This document shows, in pieces, positions 18,300 to 27,853 of a DNA stretch of 33,806 nt. Each line of letters opens with the position of its first letter. The first letter of the stretch is position 1. The stretch spans positions 1 through 33,806 of the forward strand of contig JBGPBV010000067.1 of the NCBI GenBank assembly GCA_041481445.1. Reading direction: 5' to 3'. Both the position numbers and the translations under genes were made by a program. The notes below the pieces were generated by a model. That model was not told the DNA's origin and did no database searches. It saw only the letters and a program-made list of their open reading frames with translations. This DNA is from AA29 sp041481445 (lineage in GTDB: Bacteria; Acidobacteriota; Vicinamibacteria; Fen-336).

Positions 18300-20648
18300 A
18301 TGTCCAACTTGTTCGTGCCGCGGCGCGCGATCGTGGTCGATCGGCCGCCGGAGGACGGCGTGGCCGCCGAGGTCGTGTCCGCCTTCGAGGCGCTGGACGC
18401 GCTCTACCGCGCCCTCTGCGCGATCCTCTACAACTACGTGCCGACCTCCGGCCACCCGGGCGGCGCGCTCTCGTCGGGCCGCATCGCGCAGGCGATCGTG
18501 TTCGACGCGCTGGACCACGACGTGTCGCGGCCGGGACGTGAGGACGCGGACGTGCTCTCCTACGCCGCCGGCCACAAGGCGCTCGGTCTCTACGCGCTCT
18601 GGGCGATCCGCGACGAGATGGCGCGGATCGGCGCTCCGGAGCTGCTGCCCGACCGGGCCGAGAGGCTGCGGCTCGAGGATCTGCTCGGCTTCCGGCGCAA
18701 CCCCACCGAGCCCACTCCGCTCTTCCACCGGATGGCCGCGCGCGCCCTCGACGGGCACCCCACGCCGGCCACGCCGTTCGTGTGGCTGGCCACCGGGGCC
18801 TCCGGGGTAGGCCTGGCCGCCTCGATCGGCCTCGCCCTCGCCATGCGCGACCACTTCGGGCCCGATGCCCCGCGCGTGCACGTGCTGGAGGGCGAGGGTG
18901 GCCTCACTCCCGGACGCGTGGCGGAGGCCCTGGCCGCCGCCGGCACCGCCTGCCTCGACAACGTGGTCCTCCACGTGGACTGGAACCAGTCGTCGATCGA
19001 CAGCGATCACGTCTGCCGCGAGGACGGACGGCCGGGCGACTACGTGCAGTGGGACCCGGCCGAGCTGCTGGCCCTGCACGACTGGAACGTGGTGCGGGTG
19101 GCCGACGGCATGTCCTTCGCCGCGATCCTGGCCGCCCAGCGCGCCGCCGCCGCGATCGCGAACCACCAGCCGACGGCGATCGTGTATCGCACGGTGAAGG
19201 GGTTCGGGTACGGCATCGAGGGCCGCGCCTCCCACGGCGCCGGCCACAAGCTGTGCTCGGAGGGCTTCTACGCCGTCACTGCCGCCCTGGTCGAGGGGCT
19301 GGAGACGGGCCTTCCCTCGTGCGCCCACGGGGCCCGCCGCTGCGAGGACCGGACGGCCGGCCGCGCCGTCCTCGAGCGGTGCTTCTGGGATGCGCTGCGC
19401 CTGGCACGGGCGCGCCTCGAAGAGAGCCGCGCGCTCGTCGACCTGTTCGCGGCGCGGCTCCTGGCCTCACGCGACCGGCTCGAGGGCCGCCGGCGGCAGC
19501 CGCGGGCGGGGGCGCCCCGCGTGGAGGCAGTGTACGCGGCGGCGTCGGCTCCCGGCCCGCCGGCCGCGCTCGCCCTCGCTCCCGGCACGACCACCACCCT
19601 GCGCGCAGAGCTGGGCCGCGCCCTCGGCCACCTGAACGAGGCCTCCGGCGGCGCGCTGCTCATCGGCGCCGCCGACCTGCTCGGCTCGACCAGCATCGAT
19701 CTGGCCGCGCGCTCGTTCCCTCCCGGATTCTGGAACGCCGCCGGCAACCCGGAGGCGCGCCTGCTCTCGGTGGGAGGCATCTGCGAAGACGGCATGTCCG
19801 GCGTGCTCTCCGGCATCTCCTCCTTCGGCCATCACCTGGGGGTGGGGTCGTCGTACGGCGCATTCCTCGCTCCGCTCGGCCACGTGGCGGCGCGGCTCCA
19901 CGGGATCGGCGCCCAGGCGCGGTCCGCGACCACGGGCGCGCCCTATCGGCCCATGATCCTGGTGTGCGCGCACGCCGGCCTGAAGACGGGAGAGGACGGA
20001 CCGACCCACGCCGATCCGCAGGCGCTCCAGCTCCTCCAGGGCAACTTCCCTCCCGGCGTGGCTCTCACCCTGACTCCCTGGGAGCCGCAGGAGATCTGGC
20101 CGCTCCTGGCCGCCGCCCTCCGCGAGCGGCCGGCGCTCGTGGCGCCGTTCGTGACGCGCCCGCCGGAGACGGTGATCGACCGCAAGGCCTTCGGCCTCGC
20201 CCCCGCCGCCGACGCCGCCAGCGGCGTCTACCTGCTCCGCGCGCCCCGCCGGCCGGGGGACGGCACGATCGTCCTGCAGGAGAGCGCGGTGACGTACACG
20301 TTCGTGCTCGACGTGCTCCCTCTCCTCGACCGCGACGGCGTGGGGCCGGCCATCTACTACGTCGCCAGCGCCGAGCTGTTCGATTCCCTGCCCCACGACC
20401 GGCAGGAGCAGATCTTCCCCGAGTGGCGGGCCCAGGAGGCGATGGGCATCACCGGCTTCACGCTCCCCACGATGGAGCACTGGGTCCGCTCCGCGCGCGG
20501 GCGCGCGTCCACGCTGCATCCCTACGCCGGCGGCCATTTCCTCGGCAGCGGCTCGGGCGCGGCCGTCCTCGCCCAGGCCGGCCTCGACGCCGCCGGCCAG
20601 TACGCGGCGGTGCGGCGCTATCTCGAGGCGCGCCGCCACGCGGCCTGA
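18300..20648 (+). CDS. Transketolase-like TPP enzyme, long variant
   Basis: A 782-residue protein, longer than ordinary transketolase (about 660). N-terminal TPP landmarks are present: TSGHPGGALSSG, AAGHKALGLYALW and HGAGHKL. The C-terminal part shows GVGSSYGAFLAPLGH and GEDGPTHADPQALQLL. The metal/TPP motif, normally GDG-X(n)-N, reads GEGG (E199) followed by VLHVDWNQSSID, so the Mg ligand Asp is replaced by Glu. A linker (about 370-430, RRQPRAGAPRVEA) separates the two halves. ATG 18300 has GGGAGG four bases upstream. It may transfer ketol units or be a related ketoacid enzyme; substrate is uncertain. Its stop abuts the convergent radical SAM gene with no spacer. Confidence 0.8.
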   Translation: MSNLFVPRRAIVVDRPPEDGVAAEVVSAFEALDALYRALCAILYNYVPTSGHPGGALSSGRIAQAIVFDALDHDVSRPGREDADVLSYAAGHKALGLYALWAIRDEMARIGAPELLPDRAERLRLEDLLGFRRNPTEPTPLFHRMAARALDGHPTPATPFVWLATGASGVGLAASIGLALAMRDHFGPDAPRVHVLEGEGGLTPGRVAEALAAAGTACLDNVVLHVDWNQSSIDSDHVCREDGRPGDYVQWDPAELLALHDWNVVRVADGMSFAAILAAQRAAAAIANHQPTAIVYRTVKGFGYGIEGRASHGAGHKLCSEGFYAVTAALVEGLETGLPSCAHGARRCEDRTAGRAVLERCFWDALRLARARLEESRALVDLFAARLLASRDRLEGRRRQPRAGAPRVEAVYAAASAPGPPAALALAPGTTTTLRAELGRALGHLNEASGGALLIGAADLLGSTSIDLAARSFPPGFWNAAGNPEARLLSVGGICEDGMSGVLSGISSFGHHLGVGSSYGAFLAPLGHVAARLHGIGAQARSATTGAPYRPMILVCAHAGLKTGEDGPTHADPQALQLLQGNFPPGVALTLTPWEPQEIWPLLAAALRERPALVAPFVTRPPETVIDRKAFGLAPAADAASGVYLLRAPRRPGDGTIVLQESAVTYTFVLDVLPLLDRDGVGPAIYYVASAELFDSLPHDRQEQIFPEWRAQEAMGITGFTLPTMEHWVRSARGRASTLHPYAGGHFLGSGSGAAVLAQAGLDAAGQYAAVRRYLEARRHAA

Positions 20649-21902
20649 TCAGTACACGAACTCGCGGATGTCGTAGTTGGCGACGCGGGGGCCGCGGCCG
20701 GGCTCGAACGGAGCGAGCGCTCCCAGGATCCGGTGCCGCTGGGCGGCGCAGCCGGCCGCGGAGAGCGGGCGCAGGTCGGCCTGCGCGGCCCACTGCTCGC
20801 CCATGCGCGGGGAGGGGACGAACTCCGAGAAGTACAGCAGGTCGGAAGGGCCCAGATCCATGCGCGCGAGCACCTCCGCGGTCCGCCGGCAGTGGGCCTC
20901 GTCGAAACGCTCGCCGCCCGCGCCGAGGAGGACGATCACGCCCGCGGGGACGCCGGCCCCGCGCAGGGTGCGTACGAGCTCGACCGCCTGGTCGGGCGTG
21001 AACGGCTTGTCGAGCCACTCGAGCAGGTCGAGGGCGCCGCTCTCCAGGCCGATGTAGACGCGCCGGAGGCCCCGCCCCGCGTACTCCGCCCATTGGGCGG
21101 CGGTGCGGCGCCCGCCGGTCCAGACGTCCACGAACGCGTGCACGCCGCGGATCGCCCGTGGCGCGTTGTGATCCCACTGCTCCTGGCCCCAGGTGGCGAG
21201 GGCGCGCGGGGCCACCGCGAACGCGCGGCCGATCGTGTCCAGGTACGACTTCACGCGCGCGTCGGAGGCGCACAGGGCCCCCGCGGAGCCCAGGAACACG
21301 CTCCGGCGGAGGGCCAGCGACTCGCCGAAGTAGGCGATGACGTCGCGGACGTGGGCGGCGAACTCGGCCTCCGTCCGCGTCCGGAAGCGGACGTCCCGGA
21401 ACAGGTCGCAGAAGGTGCACGCGTTCCAGGCGCAGCCCTCCGTGCCCTGGAGGACGACGGCCAGGTATTGGTCCGGCGGCAGCACGCCCACGGGCCGGTA
21501 GATGTCGCGGAAACGCGCCGCGTCCGCTCCCAGCGCCGCCTCGTCCATCTCCACGATGCGGCGGAGCCGGCGGCGGCCCTCCTCGCCGGCGGGAGTGGGC
21601 TGCGGGCCGTCGCCGAGCGCGGCCAGCGCGGCCTCCGCGTCGCCGCGCGCCGCCTCCGCCACCGGCGCCGCCTCCGCCGGCTCGAGCCGACGGCGGATCC
21701 GCGGAGCGCCCTCGCGCTTCTGGAGGCACCCGCCGTCGAGGCTGCGGCGGTAGGTCCAGCCGTCGCGTACGAGCGCGTAGGGCCGTCCGGCGAGGTCGTA
21801 GGAGGAGACGTAGACCTCGTCCACGGCCAGCGCGGTGGATTCGGGGCGGATGCCGAGGACGGCCGGACGGCCATCCTTGAGCTGGAACGCGAGAACGGCC
21901 AT
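20649..21902 (-). CDS. Radical SAM protein with CX4CX2C cluster motif
   Basis: A 417-residue protein. About 150 N-terminal residues (beta-rich, then a charged helical part) precede a radical SAM core with C157-X4-C162-X2-C165 in EGCAWNACTFCDLF, which binds the [4Fe-4S] cluster and SAM. Later motifs are IGLESGALDLLEWLDKP and GVIVLLGAGGERFDE. The CX4CX2C spacing is found in a sub-group of radical SAM proteins with CPYNKCTFC-type motifs. No extra C-terminal cluster Cys group is obvious. ATG 21902 has GGGGGT just upstream; a longer frame starts at 21971. It begins 11 bases after ybaK and may share a transcript with ybaK and gltA. The reaction is unknown. Confidence 0.85.
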   Translation of the reverse strand: MAVLAFQLKDGRPAVLGIRPESTALAVDEVYVSSYDLAGRPYALVRDGWTYRRSLDGGCLQKREGAPRIRRRLEPAEAAPVAEAARGDAEAALAALGDGPQPTPAGEEGRRRLRRIVEMDEAALGADAARFRDIYRPVGVLPPDQYLAVVLQGTEGCAWNACTFCDLFRDVRFRTRTEAEFAAHVRDVIAYFGESLALRRSVFLGSAGALCASDARVKSYLDTIGRAFAVAPRALATWGQEQWDHNAPRAIRGVHAFVDVWTGGRRTAAQWAEYAGRGLRRVYIGLESGALDLLEWLDKPFTPDQAVELVRTLRGAGVPAGVIVLLGAGGERFDEAHCRRTAEVLARMDLGPSDLLYFSEFVPSPRMGEQWAAQADLRPLSAAGCAAQRHRILGALAPFEPGRGPRVANYDIREFVY

Positions 21903-21913
21903 GCGACCCCCGT

Positions 21914-22381
21914 CTAGGGCCGGCAGAACTCCATCACCACCGGCTGGGCCGAACGTACGAAGTCGGACCACGAGATGCAGACGTGCTCACGGTGGTTTCC
22001 GGCCGGGAAGACCAGCTCTCCCGCCCGGGCGAAGCAGGCGTCGGCGTAGACGGGCAGGCCGTAGAGCCTCCCGAACGGCGGCATCGCCCCCACTTCGCAG
22101 TCGGGGAACAGCTCCATGAGCTCGCCTTCCGTGGCCAGGCCGAGGTGCGGGCGGCCGGTCAGGTCCCGGAAGGCCGGAACGTCCAGATGGCACGAAGCGG
22201 GGAGGACGGCCATGACGAACCCGCGCTCGTCACGTCCGACCAGCACCTTGGCCACCTTCCCGCCCGGGACGTGCGCGGTGGCCGCCGCGCCCTGGGCCGT
22301 GAAGGCTTCACGGTGGGCCAGCACCGTGAACGGCACACCCTGCCGCTCGAGGAACTCCTTGACCCGGACCGCGACCGTCAT
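21914..22381 (-). CDS. YbaK/EbsC-type aminoacyl-tRNA deacylase
   Basis: A 155-residue single-domain protein. Landmarks are VPFTVLAHREAFTAQGAAATAH, GKVAKVLVGRDERGFVMAVLPA, GRPHLGLATEGELMELFPDCEVGAMPPFG and the end HREHVCISWSDFVR. YbaK-like proteins hydrolyse mischarged tRNAs (Pro/Cys/Ala types); which tRNA is not clear here. It is cytoplasmic. ATG 22381 has AAGGAGG five bases upstream. It lies 67 bases after citrate synthase and 11 before the radical SAM gene on the same strand. Confidence 0.9.
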   Translation of the reverse strand: MTVAVRVKEFLERQGVPFTVLAHREAFTAQGAAATAHVPGGKVAKVLVGRDERGFVMAVLPASCHLDVPAFRDLTGRPHLGLATEGELMELFPDCEVGAMPPFGRLYGLPVYADACFARAGELVFPAGNHREHVCISWSDFVRSAQPVVMEFCRP

Positions 22382-22448
22382 GGCGGCCTCCTTCCAGCCC
22401 AACATCGGCCCGGGCGGCCCCGGTTTGAATGGATCAGACGGACCGGGA

Positions 22449-23765
<1,317 letters not shown>

Positions 23766-23922
23766 GGCTCGTCCTCCACGCATGACCACTGTGGGCGCGC
23801 CTGGCCCCCGCGGCATGAGGCGAACGGCTCAGGGCGGCCAGACGGCGGGGTCATGCGCACGGTGCATCGGGACGGTTGTGCCTTCTCCGCGGAGCGGTTG
23901 AGATTGCGCTGGGAGGACACGC

Positions 23923-25452
23923 ATGCTCCACGATGCCCGCATCGCCGCCCGCCCGCTTCCGGCACCCGGCCTGACCCGCCGCGCCGCCCGCGCCGTCACG
24001 CTCGAGGCCCTGCGCTGGGGCATCCGCATCCTGGAGTCCGTGCCCCCGCTGCGGCGGCGGGCCGTCGCCGCCGCGGAGCGGCGCCTGGCCGGTTCGTCCC
24101 CGGGCAGGGCGAGCGCGCGGAACTCCGACGCCGTGGAGGCCGACAAGCGCGCCCTCGGGCGAGCCATCGTCTCCCTGACCGACCGCGCCCTCGCCGAGCA
24201 CCGCCTGAGCCCGCCCGCGATGCGCGGCCTGCTGCGCGTCCTCGTGCACGACATCCTCCTGCGGCGTGGAGAGCACTCGGCCAAGGAGGTCTTCCGCGCC
24301 CGCCGCGGGTGCAACCCGCCCGACTTCCTCGTCCTCTCTCCCGGCAAGGCCTGCAACCTGGCCTGCGAAGGCTGCTACGCCGCCTCCGGCCCCGCGCGGG
24401 AGAAGCTGGACTGGGACACCCTCGAACGGGTGGTGAGCGAGGCGCACGACGAGTGGGGTACGCGCTTCTTCGCGGTGACGGGCGGCGAGCCGCTCGCCTA
24501 CCGTTCGGGCGGACGCGGCGTGCTCGACCTCGCCGAGCGCCATCCCGACTGCTTCTTCCTCATGTACACGAACGGGACCCTCATCGACGACGGCGTGGCC
24601 CGCCGCCTGGCCCGCGCCGGGAACGTGACGCCGGCCCTCTCCCTGGAAGGACTGCGCGAGAGGACGGACGAGCGGCGGGGCGCGGGCGTCTTCGACGACG
24701 TGATGGGCGCCATGGAGCGCCTGCGGAAGCACGGGGTCCTCTTCGGGGCGTCCTTCACCGCCACGCGCAAGAACGCGGAGGAGATCCTCGCGGACGAGAC
24801 GGTCGAGACCATCCTGGCCGCGGGAGCCGCCTACGCGTTCATCTTCCACTACATGCCCATCGGGCGCGCCTTCAGCCTGGACCTCATGATGACGCCGGCC
24901 CAGCGCATGCACCTCTGGGAGCGCGGCTGGCAGCTCATCCGCGAGCGCCGCCTCTTCGTGGCCGACTTCTGGAGCGGCGCCACCGCCACCAACGGCTGCG
25001 TGGCCGCCGGCCGGCCGGGCGGGTACTTCCACATCGACTGGAACGGCGCGGTCAGCCCGTGCGTGTTCGTGCCCTACTCGCCGGTGAACATCCGCGACGT
25101 GTTCACGCTCGGGGGGCACCTCGACGACGTGTGGGACGACCCGTTCTTCGCCTCCCTCCGCCGGTGGCAGCGTGCGTACGGCTACCGCGAGAAGGGGGAG
25201 CGCCCGGACGTCCTCCGCAACTGGCTCATGCCCTGCCCGATCCGGGACCATCACCGGGAGTTCCTGCAGATCCTCCGCGCGCACGACGCCCGGCCGACGG
25301 GGGAGGACGCACGCCTCGCTCTGGAAGACCCCGCCTATCACGAGGGAATGGAGGCGTTCGGACGCGAGCTCGCCTCCCTGTCCGACCCGGTGTGGTCGAC
25401 GCGGTACGCGGGCGACTTCGAGTTCCGGCGCCGGGAGGGAAGCCGTTCCTGA
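23923..25452 (+). CDS. Radical SAM protein with SPASM/twitch-like C-terminal Cys
   Basis: A 509-residue protein. About 135 helical N-terminal residues come before the radical SAM core, where C144-X3-C148-X2-C151 (ACNLACEGCYAAS) binds the SAM cluster; VTGGEPL follows. A second Cys set, C359 (NGCVAAG), C380 (GAVSPCVF) and C438 (MPCPIRDHH), resembles the auxiliary-cluster region of SPASM/twitch enzymes but is not a full SPASM signature. ATG 23923 has GGGAGG six bases upstream. It stands alone, divergent from gltA and convergent with the small Cys-rich membrane protein across a hairpin. No precursor peptide or partner was recognised next to it, so substrate is unknown. Confidence 0.88.
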   Translation: MLHDARIAARPLPAPGLTRRAARAVTLEALRWGIRILESVPPLRRRAVAAAERRLAGSSPGRASARNSDAVEADKRALGRAIVSLTDRALAEHRLSPPAMRGLLRVLVHDILLRRGEHSAKEVFRARRGCNPPDFLVLSPGKACNLACEGCYAASGPAREKLDWDTLERVVSEAHDEWGTRFFAVTGGEPLAYRSGGRGVLDLAERHPDCFFLMYTNGTLIDDGVARRLARAGNVTPALSLEGLRERTDERRGAGVFDDVMGAMERLRKHGVLFGASFTATRKNAEEILADETVETILAAGAAYAFIFHYMPIGRAFSLDLMMTPAQRMHLWERGWQLIRERRLFVADFWSGATATNGCVAAGRPGGYFHIDWNGAVSPCVFVPYSPVNIRDVFTLGGHLDDVWDDPFFASLRRWQRAYGYREKGERPDVLRNWLMPCPIRDHHREFLQILRAHDARPTGEDARLALEDPAYHEGMEAFGRELASLSDPVWSTRYAGDFEFRRREGSRS

Positions 25453-25472
25453 GGGCCTTCGGCGGCCACCTT

Positions 25473-25489
25473 CCCGAGGCGCCCTCGGG
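25473..25489. terminator. Hairpin between convergent genes
   Basis: CCCGAGG-CGC-CCTCGGG is a perfect 7-bp stem with a 3-base loop, centred in the 48-base gap between the radical SAM gene ending at 25452 and the convergent gene ending at 25501. It could stop transcription from both sides. No T-run is present, so it is a weak or factor-assisted terminator. Confidence 0.5.
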
Positions 25490-25500
25490 CGAGGCGCGCC

Positions 25501-25893
25501 TCAGTGCACGGCCGGAGGCGCGGAAGGCGACGCCCCGGCCGCGCCACCCCCTGCTCCCGCGACCAGCCGCGCGCCGAGGCCGAAGCCCAGGTTCATCGCC
25601 GCCGTGCAGTCCCGATCGCAGGTCACGGCGTGGGGCGGATCGAACGCGGAGCAGGCCCGCACTTCCTTCCACTGCCCGGTGCGGACGTCCTGCACGATCT
25701 CGCACTCGACGGCCTGACCGCGCATCGGGCAGGCCAGGCGGACCGACTGCCGCCGCCGCAACGCGCCTCCCCGCGCGGACAGGACCGCCGCCATCACCGC
25801 CCCCATCACGGCGAGGATGCCGGCGGCGAACGCGGTCAACAGCGCGACCGCGGCGACCAGCGATGCCCATTGGCCCAGCGTGCCTCCCGTCAT
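25501..25893 (-). CDS. Small membrane protein with Cys-rich domain
   Basis: A 130-residue protein I do not assign to a named family. One or two membrane spans (about 8-40, LVAAVALLTAFAAGILAVMG) precede a soluble domain with five Cys in the pattern ACPMRGQAVECEI, RACSAFDP and TCDRDCTAAM. The spacing suggests a metal or Fe-S site. The tail is Gly/Ala/Pro-rich. ATG 25893 has GAGGAGG five bases upstream. It lies 70 bases after the NTPase gene on the same strand. A redox or metal-related membrane role is possible but unproven. Confidence 0.75.
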   Translation of the reverse strand: MTGGTLGQWASLVAAVALLTAFAAGILAVMGAVMAAVLSARGGALRRRQSVRLACPMRGQAVECEIVQDVRTGQWKEVRACSAFDPPHAVTCDRDCTAAMNLGFGLGARLVAGAGGGAAGASPSAPPAVH

Positions 25894-25963
25894 CGTGCCC
25901 TCCTCTCGCTCGCGCCCCCGCCCACTCTCGCGCCGGGCGACCACGAGGCGCATGCGCGGGTCC

Positions 25964-27316
25964 TCAACCGGCCACCGCCGACGCTCCCACGCGCCGCTCG
26001 AGGAACGTGCCGATGAGCGCGGCCAGCGTCGGCTCTCCCGCATCCGCGTACTCGTATCGCGCGCGCACGATCGGCTTGCCCACGCGCGCCCGCGCGGCCA
26101 GGTCGATCGGGGAGGCGGACACGATGACGTCGCACTCCGACCGCCGAAGGGTCTCCTCCAGCGCGGCGTTCTGCGCCTGGTCGTAGCCCACCGCGGGCAG
26201 GACGGGGCCGACGTGCGGGTAACGGGCATAGAGGGCGGCGATGGGGGGCGTGGCGAAGGGCCGCGGATCCACCACCTGGGCGGCCCCGGCGTCGATGGCG
26301 GCGCACAGGCCGGCCCCGAAGCTCATGCCGCCGTGGGTCAGCGTCGGCCCGTCCTCCACCACGATTACCCGCCGCCCGTAGACCAGCTCCGGCCGGTCGA
26401 GGGTGATGGGAGAGGCGGCGCGCACGATGGTGGCGCGCGGGTTCAGCGCGCGTACGGCGGCGACGAGCTCGGCCACGTCCGCCTCCATCGCCGCGTCCAC
26501 CTTGTTCACCACCACGACGTCCGCCATGCGGACCACCGCCTCACCCGGGTGGTGCGTGTTGGCCTGGCGCGGCCGCAGGGCGTCGAGGACGGCGACGTGC
26601 AGGTCGGGGACGAGGAACGGGAAGTCGTTGTTCCCGCCGTCCCAGACGATCACGTCGGCTTCCCGCTCGGCGCGGGCGAGGATCGCCGCGTAATCCACGC
26701 CCGCGAACACCACGTTGCCCATCTCCAGGTGCGACTCGTACTCCTCCCTCTCCTCGATCGTGCAGCGCGCGGCGTCGAGGTCGGCGCCGGTGGCGAACCG
26801 CTGCACGGCCTGCGCGGCGAGGTCGCCGTAGGGCATGGGGTGGCGCAGGACGGCCACGCGGAGGCCGGCCTCGCGCAGGCGGCGGGAGACGTAGCGGGAC
26901 GTCTGCGACTTGCCGGATCCCGTCCTCGCCGCGGAGACCGCCACCACGGGGCGGCGCGAGGACAGCATGGTGCGCCGCGGTCCGTGCAGGACGAAGTCGG
27001 CGCCGGCGGCCAACGCCCGCGAGCCCAGGTGCATCACCGTCGCGTGGTCCACGTCGCTGTAGGCGAAGACGACCACGTCCACGCCCTGCCGCCGGCAGAC
27101 CTCCTCCAGAAGGGATTCCTCGACGATCGGGATCCCGTCCGGGTAGAGAGGGCCCGCCAGCTCGGGCGGATAGCGGCGGGCGGCGATGCCGGGGATCTGC
27201 GCGGCGGTGAACGCGACCACCTGCGAGGAGGCGTCGTCGCGGTACACGGTGTTGAAGACGTGGAAGTCGCGGCCGGCGGCTCCCAGGATGAGGATCCGGC
27301 GCGTATCATGCGCCAT
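25964..27316 (-). CDS. Cyclic 2,3-diphosphoglycerate synthetase-like P-loop NTPase
   Basis: A 450-residue protein. A Rossmann-like N-terminal part (RRILILGAAGRDFHVFNTVY) is followed by a P-loop (AARTGSGKSQTS, about 130) and a GTPase-like part with VIVWDGGNNDFPFLVPDLH and VVVVNKVDAA (NKxD). This layout matches proteins called cyclic 2,3-diphosphoglycerate synthetase in methanogens and annotated as GTPase in many bacteria; whether the bacterial ones make that compound is not established. ATG 27316 has GGGAGG five bases upstream. It is divergent from the cytochrome c gene. No membrane segment or signal peptide is seen. Confidence 0.82.
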   Translation of the reverse strand: MAHDTRRILILGAAGRDFHVFNTVYRDDASSQVVAFTAAQIPGIAARRYPPELAGPLYPDGIPIVEESLLEEVCRRQGVDVVVFAYSDVDHATVMHLGSRALAAGADFVLHGPRRTMLSSRRPVVAVSAARTGSGKSQTSRYVSRRLREAGLRVAVLRHPMPYGDLAAQAVQRFATGADLDAARCTIEEREEYESHLEMGNVVFAGVDYAAILARAEREADVIVWDGGNNDFPFLVPDLHVAVLDALRPRQANTHHPGEAVVRMADVVVVNKVDAAMEADVAELVAAVRALNPRATIVRAASPITLDRPELVYGRRVIVVEDGPTLTHGGMSFGAGLCAAIDAGAAQVVDPRPFATPPIAALYARYPHVGPVLPAVGYDQAQNAALEETLRRSECDVIVSASPIDLAARARVGKPIVRARYEYADAGEPTLAALIGTFLERRVGASAVAG

Positions 27317-27380
27317 CGGGGCCTCCCTCGTTCGTCCAGATGATCGGACGCACGGCGGGGGCCTGGCATGAACCATTTGG

Positions 27381-27396
27381 GCCGGGCGCGCCCGGC
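27381..27396. repeat. 16-bp perfect palindrome overlapping the cytochrome c promoter
   Basis: GCCGGGCGCGCCCGGC is self-complementary. It overlaps the -24 box of the sigma-54-type site at 27392-27408 and lies between divergent genes. A regulator bound here would block the polymerase site. It may also be chance in such GC-rich DNA. Confidence 0.4.
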
Positions 27397-27408
27397 ACCC
27401 GGATTGCT
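27392..27408 (+). promoter_or_regulatory. Sigma-54-type promoter of the cytochrome c gene
   Basis: CCGGCACCCGGATTGCT has GGCAC at -24 and a perfect TTGCT at -12 with exact spacing (GG 27394-27395, GC 27406-27407). Predicted start is near 27419, one base before GGAGG at 27420-27424. It supports ATG 27434 over ATG 27368. Confidence 0.58.
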
Positions 27409-27433
27409 TGGCCGCTGGTGGAGGTCACGCCCA

Positions 27434-27853
27434 ATGCTCACGATTCTCGGTCCGGCGCTCGTCCTGCTCGCGGCGGTGGCACCGGCTCCTCCGCCGACGC
27501 CGACGCCGACACCGGCGCCGTCGCCGGCGGCCGACAGCGGGGAGGCCCTCTTCCGGTCCTATTGCGCGGCCTGTCACGGGACGGGCGGCAAGGGCGACGG
27601 GCCGATCGCGGCGTCGCTCCGCGTCGCTCCCGCCGACCTCACCGTCCTCGCCCGGCGCAACCACGGCAAGTTCGACACGGACAAGGTGCGCCGGGCGATC
27701 GACGGCCGGGCGGTGGTGAAGCCCCACGGCAACTCCGACATGCCGGTCTGGGGCGACGCGTTCAGTCGCGTCGGCGAGGGCTACAGCGAGGAGAAGGTCA
27801 AGGCCCGCATCGACGCGCTGGTCGAGTACCTCAGGTCGTTGCAGGTGCCGTGA
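27434..27853 (+). CDS. Monoheme class I cytochrome c with Pro/Thr linker
   Basis: A 139-residue precursor. The signal or anchor helix (1-16, MLTILGPALVLLAAVA) is followed by a Pro/Thr linker (17-31) encoded by a CCGACG-like hexamer run. The cytochrome domain has CAACH (44-48) and a likely axial Met103 in MPVWG. It should lie in the periplasm, free or tethered. ATG 27434 was chosen because GGAGG is nine bases upstream and the predicted sigma-54 start is at 27419; ATG 27368 lies upstream of that start. It is divergent from the NTPase gene and its 3' end overlaps the convergent osmC gene by 23 bases. The partner oxidase or reductase is not in the window. Confidence 0.9.
   Translation: MLTILGPALVLLAAVAPAPPPTPTPTPAPSPAADSGEALFRSYCAACHGTGGKGDGPIAASLRVAPADLTVLARRNHGKFDTDKVRRAIDGRAVVKPHGNSDMPVWGDAFSRVGEGYSEEKVKARIDALVEYLRSLQVP

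Noticed and set aside
23885..23905. Sigma-54 site before the radical SAM gene (GGTTGAGATTGCG)
   Set aside because: The GG-to-GC spacing is two bases short, and sigma-54 does not tolerate spacing changes.
27350..27366. Sigma-54 site for the NTPase gene (minus strand CAGGCCCCCGCCGTGCG)
   Set aside because: Only GGC and GTGC match, without T before GG, A in the -24 box or A/T after GC. This is chance level in GC-rich sequence.
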